Below, in pieces: positions 42,933 through 52,768 of a stretch of DNA of 64,000 nucleotides (the first letter of the stretch is position 1; every line of letters starts with the position of its first letter). A model generated the notes under the pieces. It saw nothing but the letters and a program-made list of their open reading frames with translations, was not told the origin of the DNA and did no database searches. The DNA comes from Butyrivibrio sp. NC2007 (GTDB lineage: Bacteria > Bacillota > Clostridia > Lachnospirales > Lachnospiraceae), in contig NZ_ATWY01000017.1 of NCBI RefSeq assembly GCF_000421405.1, positions 43,988 to 107,987 on the forward strand, in the 5' to 3' direction. Both the position numbers and the translations under genes were made by a program.

Positions 42933-45932
42933 GTGGGAAAAGAAAAGCTTGATGAGTTGATTAAGAAATATGGTGATAATAGAGAATATTATCGTGATTC
43001 GAAGAACGCTTATAATGAAACTGAATGCAGGGATGAATACATAAGTCCTTTATTAGAATGCTTTGGGTGGGATGTCGAGAATTCTAAAGGAAAGTTACCT
43101 CAGTACAAGGAAGTAGTTGTTGAAAAGTTTTCTAATAGTTCGGAGAGACCAGATTACACGCTTACACTTAACGGAGTTTCAAAAATTCATGTAGAGGCAA
43201 AAAAACCAAGCGTGGATATATTGGTTGAAACTGATCCTGCAATGCAGACTAGAAAATATGGATGGAATGCAAATCATCCATATGCTGTTCTGACAAATTT
43301 TGAAAATTTGTCCATTTATGATACAACAAATCAGCCTCATGATGGCGACGATGCCAGAGCGTCTTTGTACAGGGTATATAATTACAAAGATTACTTGCTG
43401 AAATATGCTGAGATATATGAGTTAATTGGCAGAGACAATATTTACAATGGAAATATTGATGAATTTGTAAAAAAATCATTCAAAGACAGCTCTAAGTATA
43501 GCACAGAAGTAGATGAGACCTTTTTAAAGCAGATTAACGAGTGGAGATTGGCACTTGGAGATTACTTATATTCTAAAGATGAAAAATATAAAGATTTAAA
43601 AGTACTTAATGAAACTGTACAGTCGTTCATAAATCAGATTATATTTCTAAGAATTTGCGAAGATAGAAAATTGCCGCTGTATAGAAAGCTTTATGAAATA
43701 ATTGCGGATAAGGCTACTTTACAACAGATCCTTACAGAGATACTTAAAAAAGCAGATAAGAGATATAATTCAGGACTTTTTGAAGGGGATTCACCAATAT
43801 TTGATTTAAAGGTGAATCTTATTGACGACATTATAAAGTCATTGTATTATCCGCAGACGCCCTACCTTTTTACTGTTCTTGAACCAAGTATCTTAGGTAA
43901 AATATATGAAGCTTTCTTAACTGAAAGTTTGGTTGTAGTAGATGGGAAAGTAAGCTTAGCGCAGAAAAGCGAGTATAAATACAAGTCTGTAGTAAGCACT
44001 CCTATAGAGATCGTCAAGTATATGGTTAAGACGGTTATGGATAAAAAGTGCATGAATAAGACTCCACATGAAGTGTTGGAACTTAAAATAGCTGACATAG
44101 CCTGTGGTTCAGGCGTGTTTCTGGAGGAAGCTTATCAATACCTGATTGATTATTGTACTGGATGGTATGAGAACAATGACCCGGGACATTTGCTGGAAAT
44201 TGAAGAAGGAAAAAAGAAACTTCCTCTGAATGAAAAAAAGAGATTGCTTTCTTCTTGCATATACGGCGTAGATATAGATAGCAATGCGGTTGAAGTATGC
44301 AAGTTATCGTTGCTGTTAAAACTGTTAGAGGGTGAGACAGAACCCTCTGTTAAAGAAGAGAATCCGATTCTTCCGGATTTGGCTAATAATATAGTTGCAG
44401 GAAACTCGCTGGTTGAAAACAGCGATATTAACAGTGGAGAGTTGTCTGTTGAAGAGTTAGTCAATCTAGTTCCGTTTGACTGGGAGACATTTAATACTGG
44501 TAAGGGTTTTGACGTGATATTAGGCAATCCGCCATATGTTAATACGGAGGATATGCACAGGCTTTCTGGTGAGATTGAATTCAATGTATATAAGAAAAAG
44601 TACAAGAGTTCATATTTGCAATTTGATAAGTACTTTTTATTTGTTGAAAAAGCTATGTCACTACTAATTGACGATGGTATGTTATGTTATATCATTCCGA
44701 ACAAGTTTCCGAAGATAAAGGCTGGTAAGGAATTGCGGAAATTACTTGCAAAACACCTAGTATCAATTGATGACTTTGGTGACGCGCAGTTGTTCCCGGA
44801 CAAGACAATTTATAGTGCGATAGTTACAGCACAAAAAGAGAAAAGCGCTGTAATGAAGTATTCTTATGTTAAGAACGTTGTAGACTTATGGACTGGATCA
44901 AATATAAGTAGTATAGATTTAAATACAAAAATATTTGATGAGAACCCATGGCTTTTAACAACAGAAATAGATTTTTTGAAGATGCTTGACAAAACCAAAG
45001 ATAAAGCCATTCCATTATCTGATGTTGCCAATATATTTAATGGTATACAGACTAGTGCTGAAAGAGCGGAAAAGTTTTCAGATAAAAAAGAAGTGTATTG
45101 GTTTGATGGAACATGCATCTATAAAGAGGACAATGATTTTATATATGTAGAAAGATTTGGTAAGAAATACAAGGTAGAAAAAAGTATTCTCAAACCATAT
45201 TTTAAACCTACCAAAAATGCTGAAAAGGGCATGACAACATATTCTTTATTGGAAACCGATAAGAGAATTATATTCCCATATGACAAAGAGGGTAAATTGT
45301 TTTCAATTGATGAAATGAAAAGTACCTTTGCTGGAACATATGCATATTTGCTGGATTGCTATGACAGACTTGTTCCGAGATGTTTAAATGATGGTATAGG
45401 CAGGGATGTTCCTGATGCTACTGAGGATACATGGTATAAGTATGGAAGAACACAGGCGCTAACTTCATTTATTGATACTGAAAAGCTAATTGTAAGAGTT
45501 CTTAGCAAAGAACCGATGTATGCATACGATAAAAGTGATATGTTGATTGCATCTGGTGGAACTGCTGGATACGTTGCTATAAGCAAGAAAAACGAGAGTA
45601 AATATGAATTAGAATACATTCAAGCATGGTTGGCACATCCATATACTGAAAAAATCTTTCAGATTCAAGGTAGCGATTTTGAGGGAGGATTCACAGCAAG
45701 AGGAACGTTCTTGCTTAATAAGATTCCTTTTGTTGATTTGGATTTTAATAATGTTAATCATAAAAAGTTGTATGATGATGTTGTTTCTAAAACGAGAAGA
45801 ATATATGAGCTGAATGAACAGTTGAAGGGGCATACAGATCGTGCAACTAAAAATGTAATAGAAAATGAGAAGAGTATTTTGGTTAAAGAAATCCAGACTC
45901 TAATAAAAAAGGTATACGAACAAGAAATATAA
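42933..45932 (+). CDS. Type IIG-like restriction endonuclease/N6-adenine methyltransferase
   Basis: A 999-residue protein. N-terminal nuclease-like domain with Asp74 (RPDYTL) and Glu88-x-Lys90 (HVEAKKPS), a PD-(D/E)XK core. The methyltransferase domain has SAM motif IACGSGVF near 390 and catalytic Asn532-Pro-Pro-Tyr535. A C-terminal TaqI/Eco57I-like target-recognition domain (about 690-930) is followed by a coiled end. One chain would therefore cut, methylate and recognise DNA. It starts at GTG with AAGGAG upstream. A second methylase follows at once. Confidence 0.88.
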   Translation: MGKEKLDELIKKYGDNREYYRDSKNAYNETECRDEYISPLLECFGWDVENSKGKLPQYKEVVVEKFSNSSERPDYTLTLNGVSKIHVEAKKPSVDILVETDPAMQTRKYGWNANHPYAVLTNFENLSIYDTTNQPHDGDDARASLYRVYNYKDYLLKYAEIYELIGRDNIYNGNIDEFVKKSFKDSSKYSTEVDETFLKQINEWRLALGDYLYSKDEKYKDLKVLNETVQSFINQIIFLRICEDRKLPLYRKLYEIIADKATLQQILTEILKKADKRYNSGLFEGDSPIFDLKVNLIDDIIKSLYYPQTPYLFTVLEPSILGKIYEAFLTESLVVVDGKVSLAQKSEYKYKSVVSTPIEIVKYMVKTVMDKKCMNKTPHEVLELKIADIACGSGVFLEEAYQYLIDYCTGWYENNDPGHLLEIEEGKKKLPLNEKKRLLSSCIYGVDIDSNAVEVCKLSLLLKLLEGETEPSVKEENPILPDLANNIVAGNSLVENSDINSGELSVEELVNLVPFDWETFNTGKGFDVILGNPPYVNTEDMHRLSGEIEFNVYKKKYKSSYLQFDKYFLFVEKAMSLLIDDGMLCYIIPNKFPKIKAGKELRKLLAKHLVSIDDFGDAQLFPDKTIYSAIVTAQKEKSAVMKYSYVKNVVDLWTGSNISSIDLNTKIFDENPWLLTTEIDFLKMLDKTKDKAIPLSDVANIFNGIQTSAERAEKFSDKKEVYWFDGTCIYKEDNDFIYVERFGKKYKVEKSILKPYFKPTKNAEKGMTTYSLLETDKRIIFPYDKEGKLFSIDEMKSTFAGTYAYLLDCYDRLVPRCLNDGIGRDVPDATEDTWYKYGRTQALTSFIDTEKLIVRVLSKEPMYAYDKSDMLIASGGTAGYVAISKKNESKYELEYIQAWLAHPYTEKIFQIQGSDFEGGFTARGTFLLNKIPFVDLDFNNVNHKKLYDDVVSKTRRIYELNEQLKGHTDRATKNVIENEKSILVKEIQTLIKKVYEQEI

Positions 45933-45941
45933 GGTGAATAG

Positions 45942-47567
45942 ATGAGATTAAAGGAAGAAAGTTCTGAACAGAAACTGCGCGGAGCATATTATACGCCATT
46001 ACCTTTAGCCGAAATGATGGTGAAGCTGTTTTCTGGTAATATGCAGATTAAGAATGTGCTAGAACCTAGTTGTGGTGATGGCGTATTTTTGGACGCTATG
46101 AGTAACACAGGTATCATAGAGCAGTTTGACTTGATAACAGCTATAGAAATCGAAGATGATGAAGCTATAAAAGTTCAGAAGAGATATGAAAGTAATAAAA
46201 ATTTAAAAGTTATTAATCAGGATTTCTTTGATTACTATGAAGAGTACTCAGATAAAAAATATGATTTGATTTTAGGAAATCCTCCATATATCAGATATCA
46301 GTATTTGGAAGAAGAACAAAGAGCATTGCTGTCAGATATTCTAACCTCACAAGGTATGAAAGCAAACAAACTTATTAACGCCTGGGTTGGTTTTATGGTG
46401 GCATGTGTTAATATGCTTTCGGATCAAGGCAAGATTGCGTTCGTAATTCCAGCGGAAATATTGCAGGTTGTATATGCAGAAGATTTGAGATTATTTCTCT
46501 CTAACAATTTATCAAAGATTTCTATTATTACGTTTGAGGAGTTAGTATTCTCTGACATAGAACAAGAAGTAGTAGTATTTATAGGGGAGAAGGGAGAAGA
46601 AGAAAAGGGAATCAGAATAATAGAGCTGAACAACCTTGATGATTTAAAGGATTTCGATATTAACTCAAATGGTTTCCAGAAGTTACAACATGTTCATGAG
46701 AAATGGACAAAGTATTTCACCACAGATAAAGAGAATGAATTGGTCTCTGAAATCAGAAATAACGAGCTGTTTCATAAGCTATCTGATTGCGCTCTAATAA
46801 ATGTTGGTATTACAACTGGAAACAATAAGTATTTTTCAGTAGATAAAAACACCGTAGAAAAGTATGAATTAGAGAGTGTTGTAAGACCACTTATAGGTAG
46901 AAGTTCTCATGCTAATAGTATTTTCTTTACTCAGGAAGATTGGATGGAAAATGTTAATAGCGGAAAAGCAGCTTATCTGATAGATTTTCCAGAGACACCA
47001 TATGACGAGTATCCTGAAAAGCACAGGGAATACATCGAGTTAGGAGAAGAAAAAGAAGAAAACAAAGGGTATAAGTGTTCTATACGAGATCGCTGGTATA
47101 GAATTCCATCAATATGGGTTCCGGATGCTTTTTTCTTGAGAAGAAATAATCTTTATCCTAAGTTTGTTTTAAACAGATGTGAAGCTGTTTCTACGGACAC
47201 TATGCATAGAATAAAGTTCAATGACGGTGTAAGTGCTGAGAAAATAATGCTTTCTTACTATAACAGTATATCGTTTGCTTTTACCGAGTTATGCGGAAGA
47301 AGTTATGGTGGTGGCGTTCTTGAAATATTGCCTGGTGAGGTGGGAAATATTTTTGTCCCTAAATTAGACAATATTTCAGAAGATAAAGTAAGATCACTTC
47401 TTGAAAAGGTGGATGACATTGTAAGAAGAAACGATGATATTACAAAAGCTCTTGATTTAGTAGATGATAAAATCCTAGTTGCAGAGCTTGGGATTTCAAA
47501 AACGCTGTGTAATGAAGCAAGAGATATATGGAAAAAGCTTCAGAAAAGAAGATTGAAAAGAAGTTAA
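45942..47567 (+). CDS. Eco57I/TaqI-like N6-adenine DNA methyltransferase
   Basis: 541 residues with SAM motif EPSCGDGVF near 36, catalytic Asn113-Pro-Pro-Tyr116, and a C-terminal target-recognition domain (GRSYGGGVLEILPGEVG). It has no nuclease motif. It is 9 bases behind the type IIG-like gene, so it probably gives the second-strand or protective methylation of the same system. Confidence 0.88.
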   Translation: MRLKEESSEQKLRGAYYTPLPLAEMMVKLFSGNMQIKNVLEPSCGDGVFLDAMSNTGIIEQFDLITAIEIEDDEAIKVQKRYESNKNLKVINQDFFDYYEEYSDKKYDLILGNPPYIRYQYLEEEQRALLSDILTSQGMKANKLINAWVGFMVACVNMLSDQGKIAFVIPAEILQVVYAEDLRLFLSNNLSKISIITFEELVFSDIEQEVVVFIGEKGEEEKGIRIIELNNLDDLKDFDINSNGFQKLQHVHEKWTKYFTTDKENELVSEIRNNELFHKLSDCALINVGITTGNNKYFSVDKNTVEKYELESVVRPLIGRSSHANSIFFTQEDWMENVNSGKAAYLIDFPETPYDEYPEKHREYIELGEEKEENKGYKCSIRDRWYRIPSIWVPDAFFLRRNNLYPKFVLNRCEAVSTDTMHRIKFNDGVSAEKIMLSYYNSISFAFTELCGRSYGGGVLEILPGEVGNIFVPKLDNISEDKVRSLLEKVDDIVRRNDDITKALDLVDDKILVAELGISKTLCNEARDIWKKLQKRRLKRS

Positions 47568-47570
47568 TTT

Positions 47571-47611
47571 ACAAGGGCAGTAAAAGGGCTACATCTTTTG
47601 CTGTCCCTTGT
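47571..47611 (+). terminator. Hairpin between methyltransferase and PHP-ATPase genes
   Basis: ACAAGGGCAG (47571-47580) pairs with CTG-T-CCCTTGT (47601-47611), with an inner AAAAG/CTTTT. The T-run after it is weak (TTTACATT), so it may only reduce readthrough. Confidence 0.55.
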
Positions 47612-47644
47612 TTACATTAAGTGATTCGAGTTTTTGGGGGTATT

Positions 47645-49987
47645 ATGCAAAAAATTGTAGATGAGCCTATAAAGATAGATCTACACATTCATTCTATAGA
47701 GTCGGCACATAAAGACGGGAAAAAGGTTGCAAACAATACTATAGAAAATATTCCTGTACTGATTTCTAAGCTTAAAGAGAATGGTATTGATATGTGTGCG
47801 ATTACTGATCATGACCGTTTTGGATATTCCATGTACCGGGTGTTAAAATCGCATGAAGGAAATGAATTGCAAAAGGTATTGCCTGGGGTTGAATTTTCGG
47901 TAAATTTTGATGGAAAAAAGGTTATTCATATCGTAACAATATTCGATGACAGCAATGATGAAAAAGTAAAGAATATTGAAAAAATCTTGAATGAAGGGTC
48001 GGGCAAAGAAAAGTACAAAGATGGAGCATTCTCCAGAGATGATTACTTTCTGATTTTAAAGGAAATAGATTTGGATTTTGTAATGATAGCCCACCAGAAA
48101 AAATCACCAACATCAACGCAAAAGCCGCATAAATCTGATGTCTTATCACTTGGGAGAGATAAGTTTAATGAACTATTGTTTTTAGAATACTTTGATGCAT
48201 ATGAGTTTCGTCAAAGGGACAATGAAGTTTTTAATAAAAAATACTCGATAGATCATGATGTAAAAGACAAAATGCGATTTGTTACCGGTTCTGATTGCCA
48301 TGATTGGAAGTGGTATCCTAATTCCGAAGACAAGAAAGACGAGATAGGTTTTACTTACCTTAAAGCGTTGCCTACCTTTAAGGGTTTAGTGATGGCAATT
48401 ACGGATAATCATAGAATTAATTATTCCGGAAGCTTTTGGGGCCAGGGTAAATATGTAAAAGAATTAAGAATCAAAATCAATGGTAAGACTAATGTTGTCC
48501 CTATGTCCAGAGGTATAAATGTAATAATTGGAGATAACTCCATAGGCAAATCTCTTCTACTGCACGAATTAACTTCGGAACGAGAGATATCTTCAAATAC
48601 TAAGCTAAAAAGAGGTTATGAGAAGTACATCAGCGACAATGGCATTGAAATATTAACAAAGATAGATGAAAAAGATATTTTCAAATTTAATTATCAGGGA
48701 CAAATTAGAGAAATCTTTGAGGATGTAAATTTGAAAGCTGATAAGTACTTGGCGGAGTTCTTTCCCACTGAGATCAATGCTGGTTCATACAGAAAGCCTG
48801 TCGAAAGAGAGTTTAATCGCCTTTACAAGCTAATTGAAAAAAGATTTGAATATGAGGATAGTATAAATCAGCTATTGCCGTTAAGTATTTTAGATGAGGA
48901 CGAGCTTGAAAAGGAATTGGTGCTTGGTATTGAATTAGAAACGATAGATATCTCAGAACTTCAAAAACTTGTTGAAAAACTCGAGGCAATTATTGATGAA
49001 TTAACTAAGGAAATAATTCCTAATAAAGCCTTGGAAGAGGGCGATAAGGAACGATTGCAAAGTGAAGTTGAGTACTTTGAATTAATTCATAAAAAATACA
49101 GTGATAAGTACGAAAAGGCTAAGCTTGAAAGAACAAAAAGAAATGCTTTTAATACAGCTTTGAAGCGTTTTAAAAGGAAGTATAGCGAAAGACAGACTGA
49201 TGCTCAGAATCGACATAATGCATTTGCAGAAGATAGAAAAATACTTGCTGAAAATATCAGTAATCTTGTGAAGACCAGATTATCATTTGAGGATTATAAG
49301 TGTCAGATTGATGAAACTATCGTTAAACCAGAGGTAAATCCTGTTGATACATTCTTGTTTGTCTCTAAAATAATGGTTGAAAAAGTAGATGAAAAATACA
49401 TCAATGAAGTTATTTCAAGTGTACTTAAGAGGGATCATAAGCTTGATTTAAATACTTTAACTCGGAAGGAATTGAAAAATAGTATTTCAAGGTATCCAAA
49501 TGATATTGAAGACCCATTGGAAGCTTTCAAAGCAAAGATTACATCAAGGTTGGATAATGATTTCAAACCCATTAAGGCTATAACTGAGAATGGGAAGGAT
49601 GTATATTCGGATTTATCTGCAGGTTTTAATTCGCGTATATATTTTAAGCTCCTAAGCGGGGAGGAAAAGAATAAGGGTATATATATTATTGATCAGCCCG
49701 AAGATCATATTTCTCAAAAGGCGATTAAGGAAGATGTACTTGAACAATTTAGAAATATGGCTAAGAGACGTCAGGTTATCATGGTTACACATAATCCGCA
49801 ATTTATTGTTAATCTCGATGTTGATAATGTTATTTTTCTAAGTAAAAACGAGGAGATTTCAGTCCAATCAGGTGCATTGGAATATGAAGATGATAAATAT
49901 AGTATTTTAAAAATCGTAGCGGACAACATTGATGGTGGTATATATACAATTCAACAAAGGGTAAAAAGATATGAGAAAAACTTATAA
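47645..49987 (+). CDS. PHP-domain/SMC-like ATPase (TrlF type), candidate defence effector
   Basis: About 780 residues. The N-terminal PHP phosphoesterase domain has His14-x-His16 (LHIHS) and AITDHDRFG. An ABC/SMC-like ATPase follows with Walker A GDNSIGKS at 296-303, a central coiled coil (about 390-560), then signature-like SGEEK and Walker B IYIIDQPEDH with the switch MVTHNP. This matches TrlF-family PHP-ATPases, found with defence genes. The ATG at 47645 follows GGGGGT. It overlaps a small partner gene. Confidence 0.82.
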   Translation: MQKIVDEPIKIDLHIHSIESAHKDGKKVANNTIENIPVLISKLKENGIDMCAITDHDRFGYSMYRVLKSHEGNELQKVLPGVEFSVNFDGKKVIHIVTIFDDSNDEKVKNIEKILNEGSGKEKYKDGAFSRDDYFLILKEIDLDFVMIAHQKKSPTSTQKPHKSDVLSLGRDKFNELLFLEYFDAYEFRQRDNEVFNKKYSIDHDVKDKMRFVTGSDCHDWKWYPNSEDKKDEIGFTYLKALPTFKGLVMAITDNHRINYSGSFWGQGKYVKELRIKINGKTNVVPMSRGINVIIGDNSIGKSLLLHELTSEREISSNTKLKRGYEKYISDNGIEILTKIDEKDIFKFNYQGQIREIFEDVNLKADKYLAEFFPTEINAGSYRKPVEREFNRLYKLIEKRFEYEDSINQLLPLSILDEDELEKELVLGIELETIDISELQKLVEKLEAIIDELTKEIIPNKALEEGDKERLQSEVEYFELIHKKYSDKYEKAKLERTKRNAFNTALKRFKRKYSERQTDAQNRHNAFAEDRKILAENISNLVKTRLSFEDYKCQIDETIVKPEVNPVDTFLFVSKIMVEKVDEKYINEVISSVLKRDHKLDLNTLTRKELKNSISRYPNDIEDPLEAFKAKITSRLDNDFKPIKAITENGKDVYSDLSAGFNSRIYFKLLSGEEKNKGIYIIDQPEDHISQKAIKEDVLEQFRNMAKRRQVIMVTHNPQFIVNLDVDNVIFLSKNEEISVQSGALEYEDDKYSILKIVADNIDGGIYTIQQRVKRYEKNL

Positions 49988-50270
49988 TGTAAGGTATGAA
50001 GGCGGAAAATATATCATAGAGTATTCCTTGCCGGGGAATAAAGAAGGCACTCTGGAAATAGACGAAAAAAACATGGAATTGGATTCTGCGAAATTTTACA
50101 AGATGGTGTTTGAAAAGGTAAATGAAGAAATCGAGATTGTTATTGCCAATCAAATTAGTACCACTTTGGATGCCAGTATTGTAAAAAAGGGGACACGAGT
50201 TTGTGAAACTTTACAATCATTATGTGATGATATCTGCAAAGAAATCAATAAAAAGTGCTTTTCAGCATAG
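49971..50270 (+). CDS. Small protein coupled to the PHP-ATPase
   Basis: A 99-residue protein whose ATG lies 17 bases inside the end of the PHP-ATPase gene, so it is translationally coupled. It has a beta-rich start (YNVRYEGGKYIIEYSLPGNKEGTLEID) and a helical end. I do not recognise a family. Position suggests a partner, inhibitor or immunity factor of the ATPase. Confidence 0.6.
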   Translation: MRKTYNVRYEGGKYIIEYSLPGNKEGTLEIDEKNMELDSAKFYKMVFEKVNEEIEIVIANQISTTLDASIVKKGTRVCETLQSLCDDICKEINKKCFSA

Positions 50271-50331
50271 GAGCAGGGAAAATATGCTTGTGGTTTACGA
50301 CAAAGACGGAAAGGGAACGCTGTAGGATAAA

Positions 50332-50784
50332 ATGAGAAAAGCACGTACTGAGAAAGAAAACGCGATCAGGGAGAAGATAATCCCTGAGCTTTATGCGAAT
50401 GAATATAACAAGTTTATAGGCTTTGAAGTGCTGGAACTGAGCCCCACTTACAGCAAGTCCAGGATAAAATGTGATACCAGACTTCATAACACATATGGGA
50501 GTATCCATGGCGGAGCACTATTATCTTTTGTTGATGCTATGGCAGGTGCAACAGGCAGCATGAGCGGATATTATGTTACTACAGTTTCTGCCAATCTGAA
50601 TTTTCTTTTGCCGGCAGTTAATACGGAATATATCTATTGTGAGTGCATGAAGCTCAAGACCGGTAAACACATACTTGTATTTGATATCAGAGTAACTGAT
50701 GATGCAGGTAATCTTCTCGACAGCGGAGAGTTTTCCTTCTTTGCAAGCAAGGTTCCGGTGTTGGGAGATAATCTTAAGTTTTAA
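50332..50784 (+). CDS. PaaI-type hotdog thioesterase
   Basis: 150 residues of the hotdog fold with the PaaI/4HBT signature NTYGSIHGGALLSFVDAMAG. These enzymes hydrolyse acyl-CoA thioesters. The ATG follows AGGATAAA, preceded by a 13-codon frame (50284) that may be a leader peptide or remnant. It seems unrelated to the defence genes, so is probably element cargo. Confidence 0.82.
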   Translation: MRKARTEKENAIREKIIPELYANEYNKFIGFEVLELSPTYSKSRIKCDTRLHNTYGSIHGGALLSFVDAMAGATGSMSGYYVTTVSANLNFLLPAVNTEYIYCECMKLKTGKHILVFDIRVTDDAGNLLDSGEFSFFASKVPVLGDNLKF

Positions 50785-50822
50785 GCCTGTTATAAGGAGA
50801 AGTGCTACAGATATGCTCCGTG

Positions 50823-50951
50823 ATGTGGAAGAGCAAGATGTACTGCAAGAAGTACCTGATGGAGAAAGTGGATAAAGAACTGCTGAAAAAGCAGATGTTA
50901 GAAGTCCTTTTTGAGAGGGACTATTCGATATTTGAGGAGAACTTATCATGA
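50823..50951 (+). CDS. Possible 42-residue peptide coupled to lipoprotein gene
   Basis: A short frame beginning MWKSKMYCKKYLMEKVDKEL and ending FEENLS, with its TGA overlapping the next ATG (ATGA). It has protein-like composition but no good ribosome site near the ATG (AAGGAG at 50794 is far). It may be a real small protein or a gene remnant. Confidence 0.35.
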   Translation: MWKSKMYCKKYLMEKVDKELLKKQMLEVLFERDYSIFEENLS

Positions 50952-51631
50952 AAAGAGCTATATTAGCTGCAATGTCATTATTGATTGTATTTGGGATGAC
51001 AGCCTGCGGTGCGAAAAAGACAGATAATGCAGAAATAATCGGTGGTGCAGATGAGCCCACAGCTATTGAACTTCCGTCAACTGTTGGCAAAGAGAGTGAT
51101 GCCGATGCACATTTCATGGAGTATCTGAAGGGGAATGAAACTGATGCAAACGGCGAGACCTTCTGGGCAGTAGGCGAGCCTGATATGGAATATGCTCTCT
51201 ATGACATGAATGGGGACGGAGTAAATGAACTGATAGTCCGCTCTTTTGGCTATTGGATATATGACATTATCGAGTATAAGGATAATAAGATCCAGTCAGC
51301 GAATGTAGAGAATCTTGGATCTTCAGGTGTCACCTTCATAAACAATAAGAACCAGTTTGTCAGTGGCGATACTGGACACGAAGGCCGTAAGATGTATGTC
51401 GTATCTGAAATTGATGATCAGGGTAGAGCAAAGGTCGTCATGGCATTTGTAAATTACTATGATGACTGGGCTGCATCAGGTTCGCCAGAGTTTTATAAAC
51501 AGGAGAATCCGCCTCAGGACTACCTTGAGAATATAGATAAGTTTGATGTTATTACAGAAGAAGAGTTCAATGCTCTTGTTGATGAATACTCAGAGATAAA
51601 TACTTCGATTGAATGGACAAATATTGAATAA
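50948..51631 (+). CDS. Lipoprotein with calcium-loop-like motif
   Basis: A 227-residue protein. A signal peptide ends at the lipobox MTAC (Cys near residue 19). An EF-hand-like loop DMNGDGVNEL is seen near residue 95. The family is not recognised. It has GAGGAG upstream, and a bidirectional terminator follows. It is surface-exposed cargo of the element. Confidence 0.72.
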   Translation: MKRAILAAMSLLIVFGMTACGAKKTDNAEIIGGADEPTAIELPSTVGKESDADAHFMEYLKGNETDANGETFWAVGEPDMEYALYDMNGDGVNELIVRSFGYWIYDIIEYKDNKIQSANVENLGSSGVTFINNKNQFVSGDTGHEGRKMYVVSEIDDQGRAKVVMAFVNYYDDWAASGSPEFYKQENPPQDYLENIDKFDVITEEEFNALVDEYSEINTSIEWTNIE

Positions 51632-51650
51632 ATGGGTAAATGAAGATATA

Positions 51651-51688
51651 AAAAATGAAAGAGTCCTACGTTGAACTCTTTCATTTTT
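51651..51688. terminator. Bidirectional terminator
   Basis: A perfect 14-bp inverted repeat, AAAAATGAAAGAGT (51651-51664) with ACTCTTTCATTTTT (51675-51688). It lies between the plus-strand lipoprotein gene and the convergent minus-strand HEPN-like gene. Confidence 0.88.
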
Positions 51689-51739
51689 ACAGTAGCCCTA
51701 AAAATCCATCTTGATGATAGTGAGTTATGGTTGGAGATG

Positions 51740-52435
51740 TTACTCCTCTGGCTTCAAAAAATCATAATTGTGAAGTGTCCTTTGGTCAGACACCTTGGGA
51801 GAGCATAGTAACTCATAAAGAATGTTTCGCATTTCTTTTTTTACAATATAATCAAAGGCATTATAATCATGATCTTTTTCATTATTACCTTTTTGTAAAT
51901 GAACTCTATTCCTAAGATCTCGTACACGATCAATTTGGGGATACAATAAATGATCAACAGACAATGCCTTATGATGATGCTTTAGACATTTTATCATGTC
52001 ATCAAAATTCATTTTATCATTGACTGGTGCAACTTTCTTGTTAACTATAGTTCTTATTCTATACGTTATTCCTTTTTTATCCGTTATTTCAGATGTGCTA
52101 GATAGCACTTCTTCTTCGTCATTTGTTTTCCACCATCCATTTGACTTGATTACATAGGAGAAAATACCTTCTACGATACCCATTCCTGTTATGACATAGG
52201 TTTTTACAAGCATTGAGTAGATTACGCTGGATACATTTAATTCCTGTATTTCTTTCTCCAAAAACTGGAGGTATTGTAAATTATACGCAAGATTGTCTAC
52301 CAAAGGATGGAAACCTTCAGCATCACTACTCATGGCAATAAATCCATTTCTAAACACATCAACTGATGTTGGATACCAACGTTCTTCTGCATTGCAATAT
52401 TTTTCTTTAATTAGTGTTTCAAAAGATTTTTCCAT
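51740..52435 (-). CDS. HEPN-like hypothetical protein
   Basis: A 231-residue soluble protein, the only minus-strand gene in the element's cargo. It is mainly helical, and near residues 172-179 it has Arg-Asp-Leu-Arg-Asn-Arg-Val-His, fitting the Arg-x4-6-His RNase motif of HEPN domains. It may be an RNA-cleaving toxin or defence effector, or a Cthe/RiboL-like helical protein. No antitoxin (MNT) gene is next to it. Function is inferred only from the motif and the neighbouring restriction genes. Confidence 0.55.
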   Translation of the reverse strand: MEKSFETLIKEKYCNAEERWYPTSVDVFRNGFIAMSSDAEGFHPLVDNLAYNLQYLQFLEKEIQELNVSSVIYSMLVKTYVITGMGIVEGIFSYVIKSNGWWKTNDEEEVLSSTSEITDKKGITYRIRTIVNKKVAPVNDKMNFDDMIKCLKHHHKALSVDHLLYPQIDRVRDLRNRVHLQKGNNEKDHDYNAFDYIVKKEMRNILYELLCSPKVSDQRTLHNYDFLKPEE

Positions 52436-52768
52436 ATCCCATACTCTCTTTCTCAGTTTTATTCAAATCAATTATTAACATTATATGCCTGCTGAAAGAA
52501 GTGAGTACAATATTTTAATGGTTACCTTAGCTATAGCTCAATAAGCGCTAATTGATAATATTTGACGGACATGAATTTCAATGCGTTTAAGTTAATAAAA
52601 ATATTATATATCAGTCATCAACTATCCATAAATGCGGATTATATGCGAATTACAGGCTTTACACATTCAATGCAATGAAATAATTCATTCAATACAATTT
52701 ATTAAAACGGAATGAAGCTTTAACTAAAATACAGTTAGGAAAACACTTCTTTAAGGAGGTGTGAAACT
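52436..52768. promoter_or_regulatory. AT-rich regulatory region with 13-bp direct repeats before HTH gene
   Basis: No gene. It separates the minus-strand HEPN-like gene from the plus-strand HTH gene. CATTCAATGCAAT (52664-52676) and CATTCAATACAAT (52686-52698) are direct repeats 22 bases apart, two helical turns, a likely operator. The ribosome site AAGGAGGTG is at 52753. Confidence 0.5.

Noticed and set aside
42933..47567. A BREX or type I restriction system
   Set aside because: No PglZ, BrxL, HsdS or helicase-bearing HsdR is present; the domain order fits type IIG enzymes.
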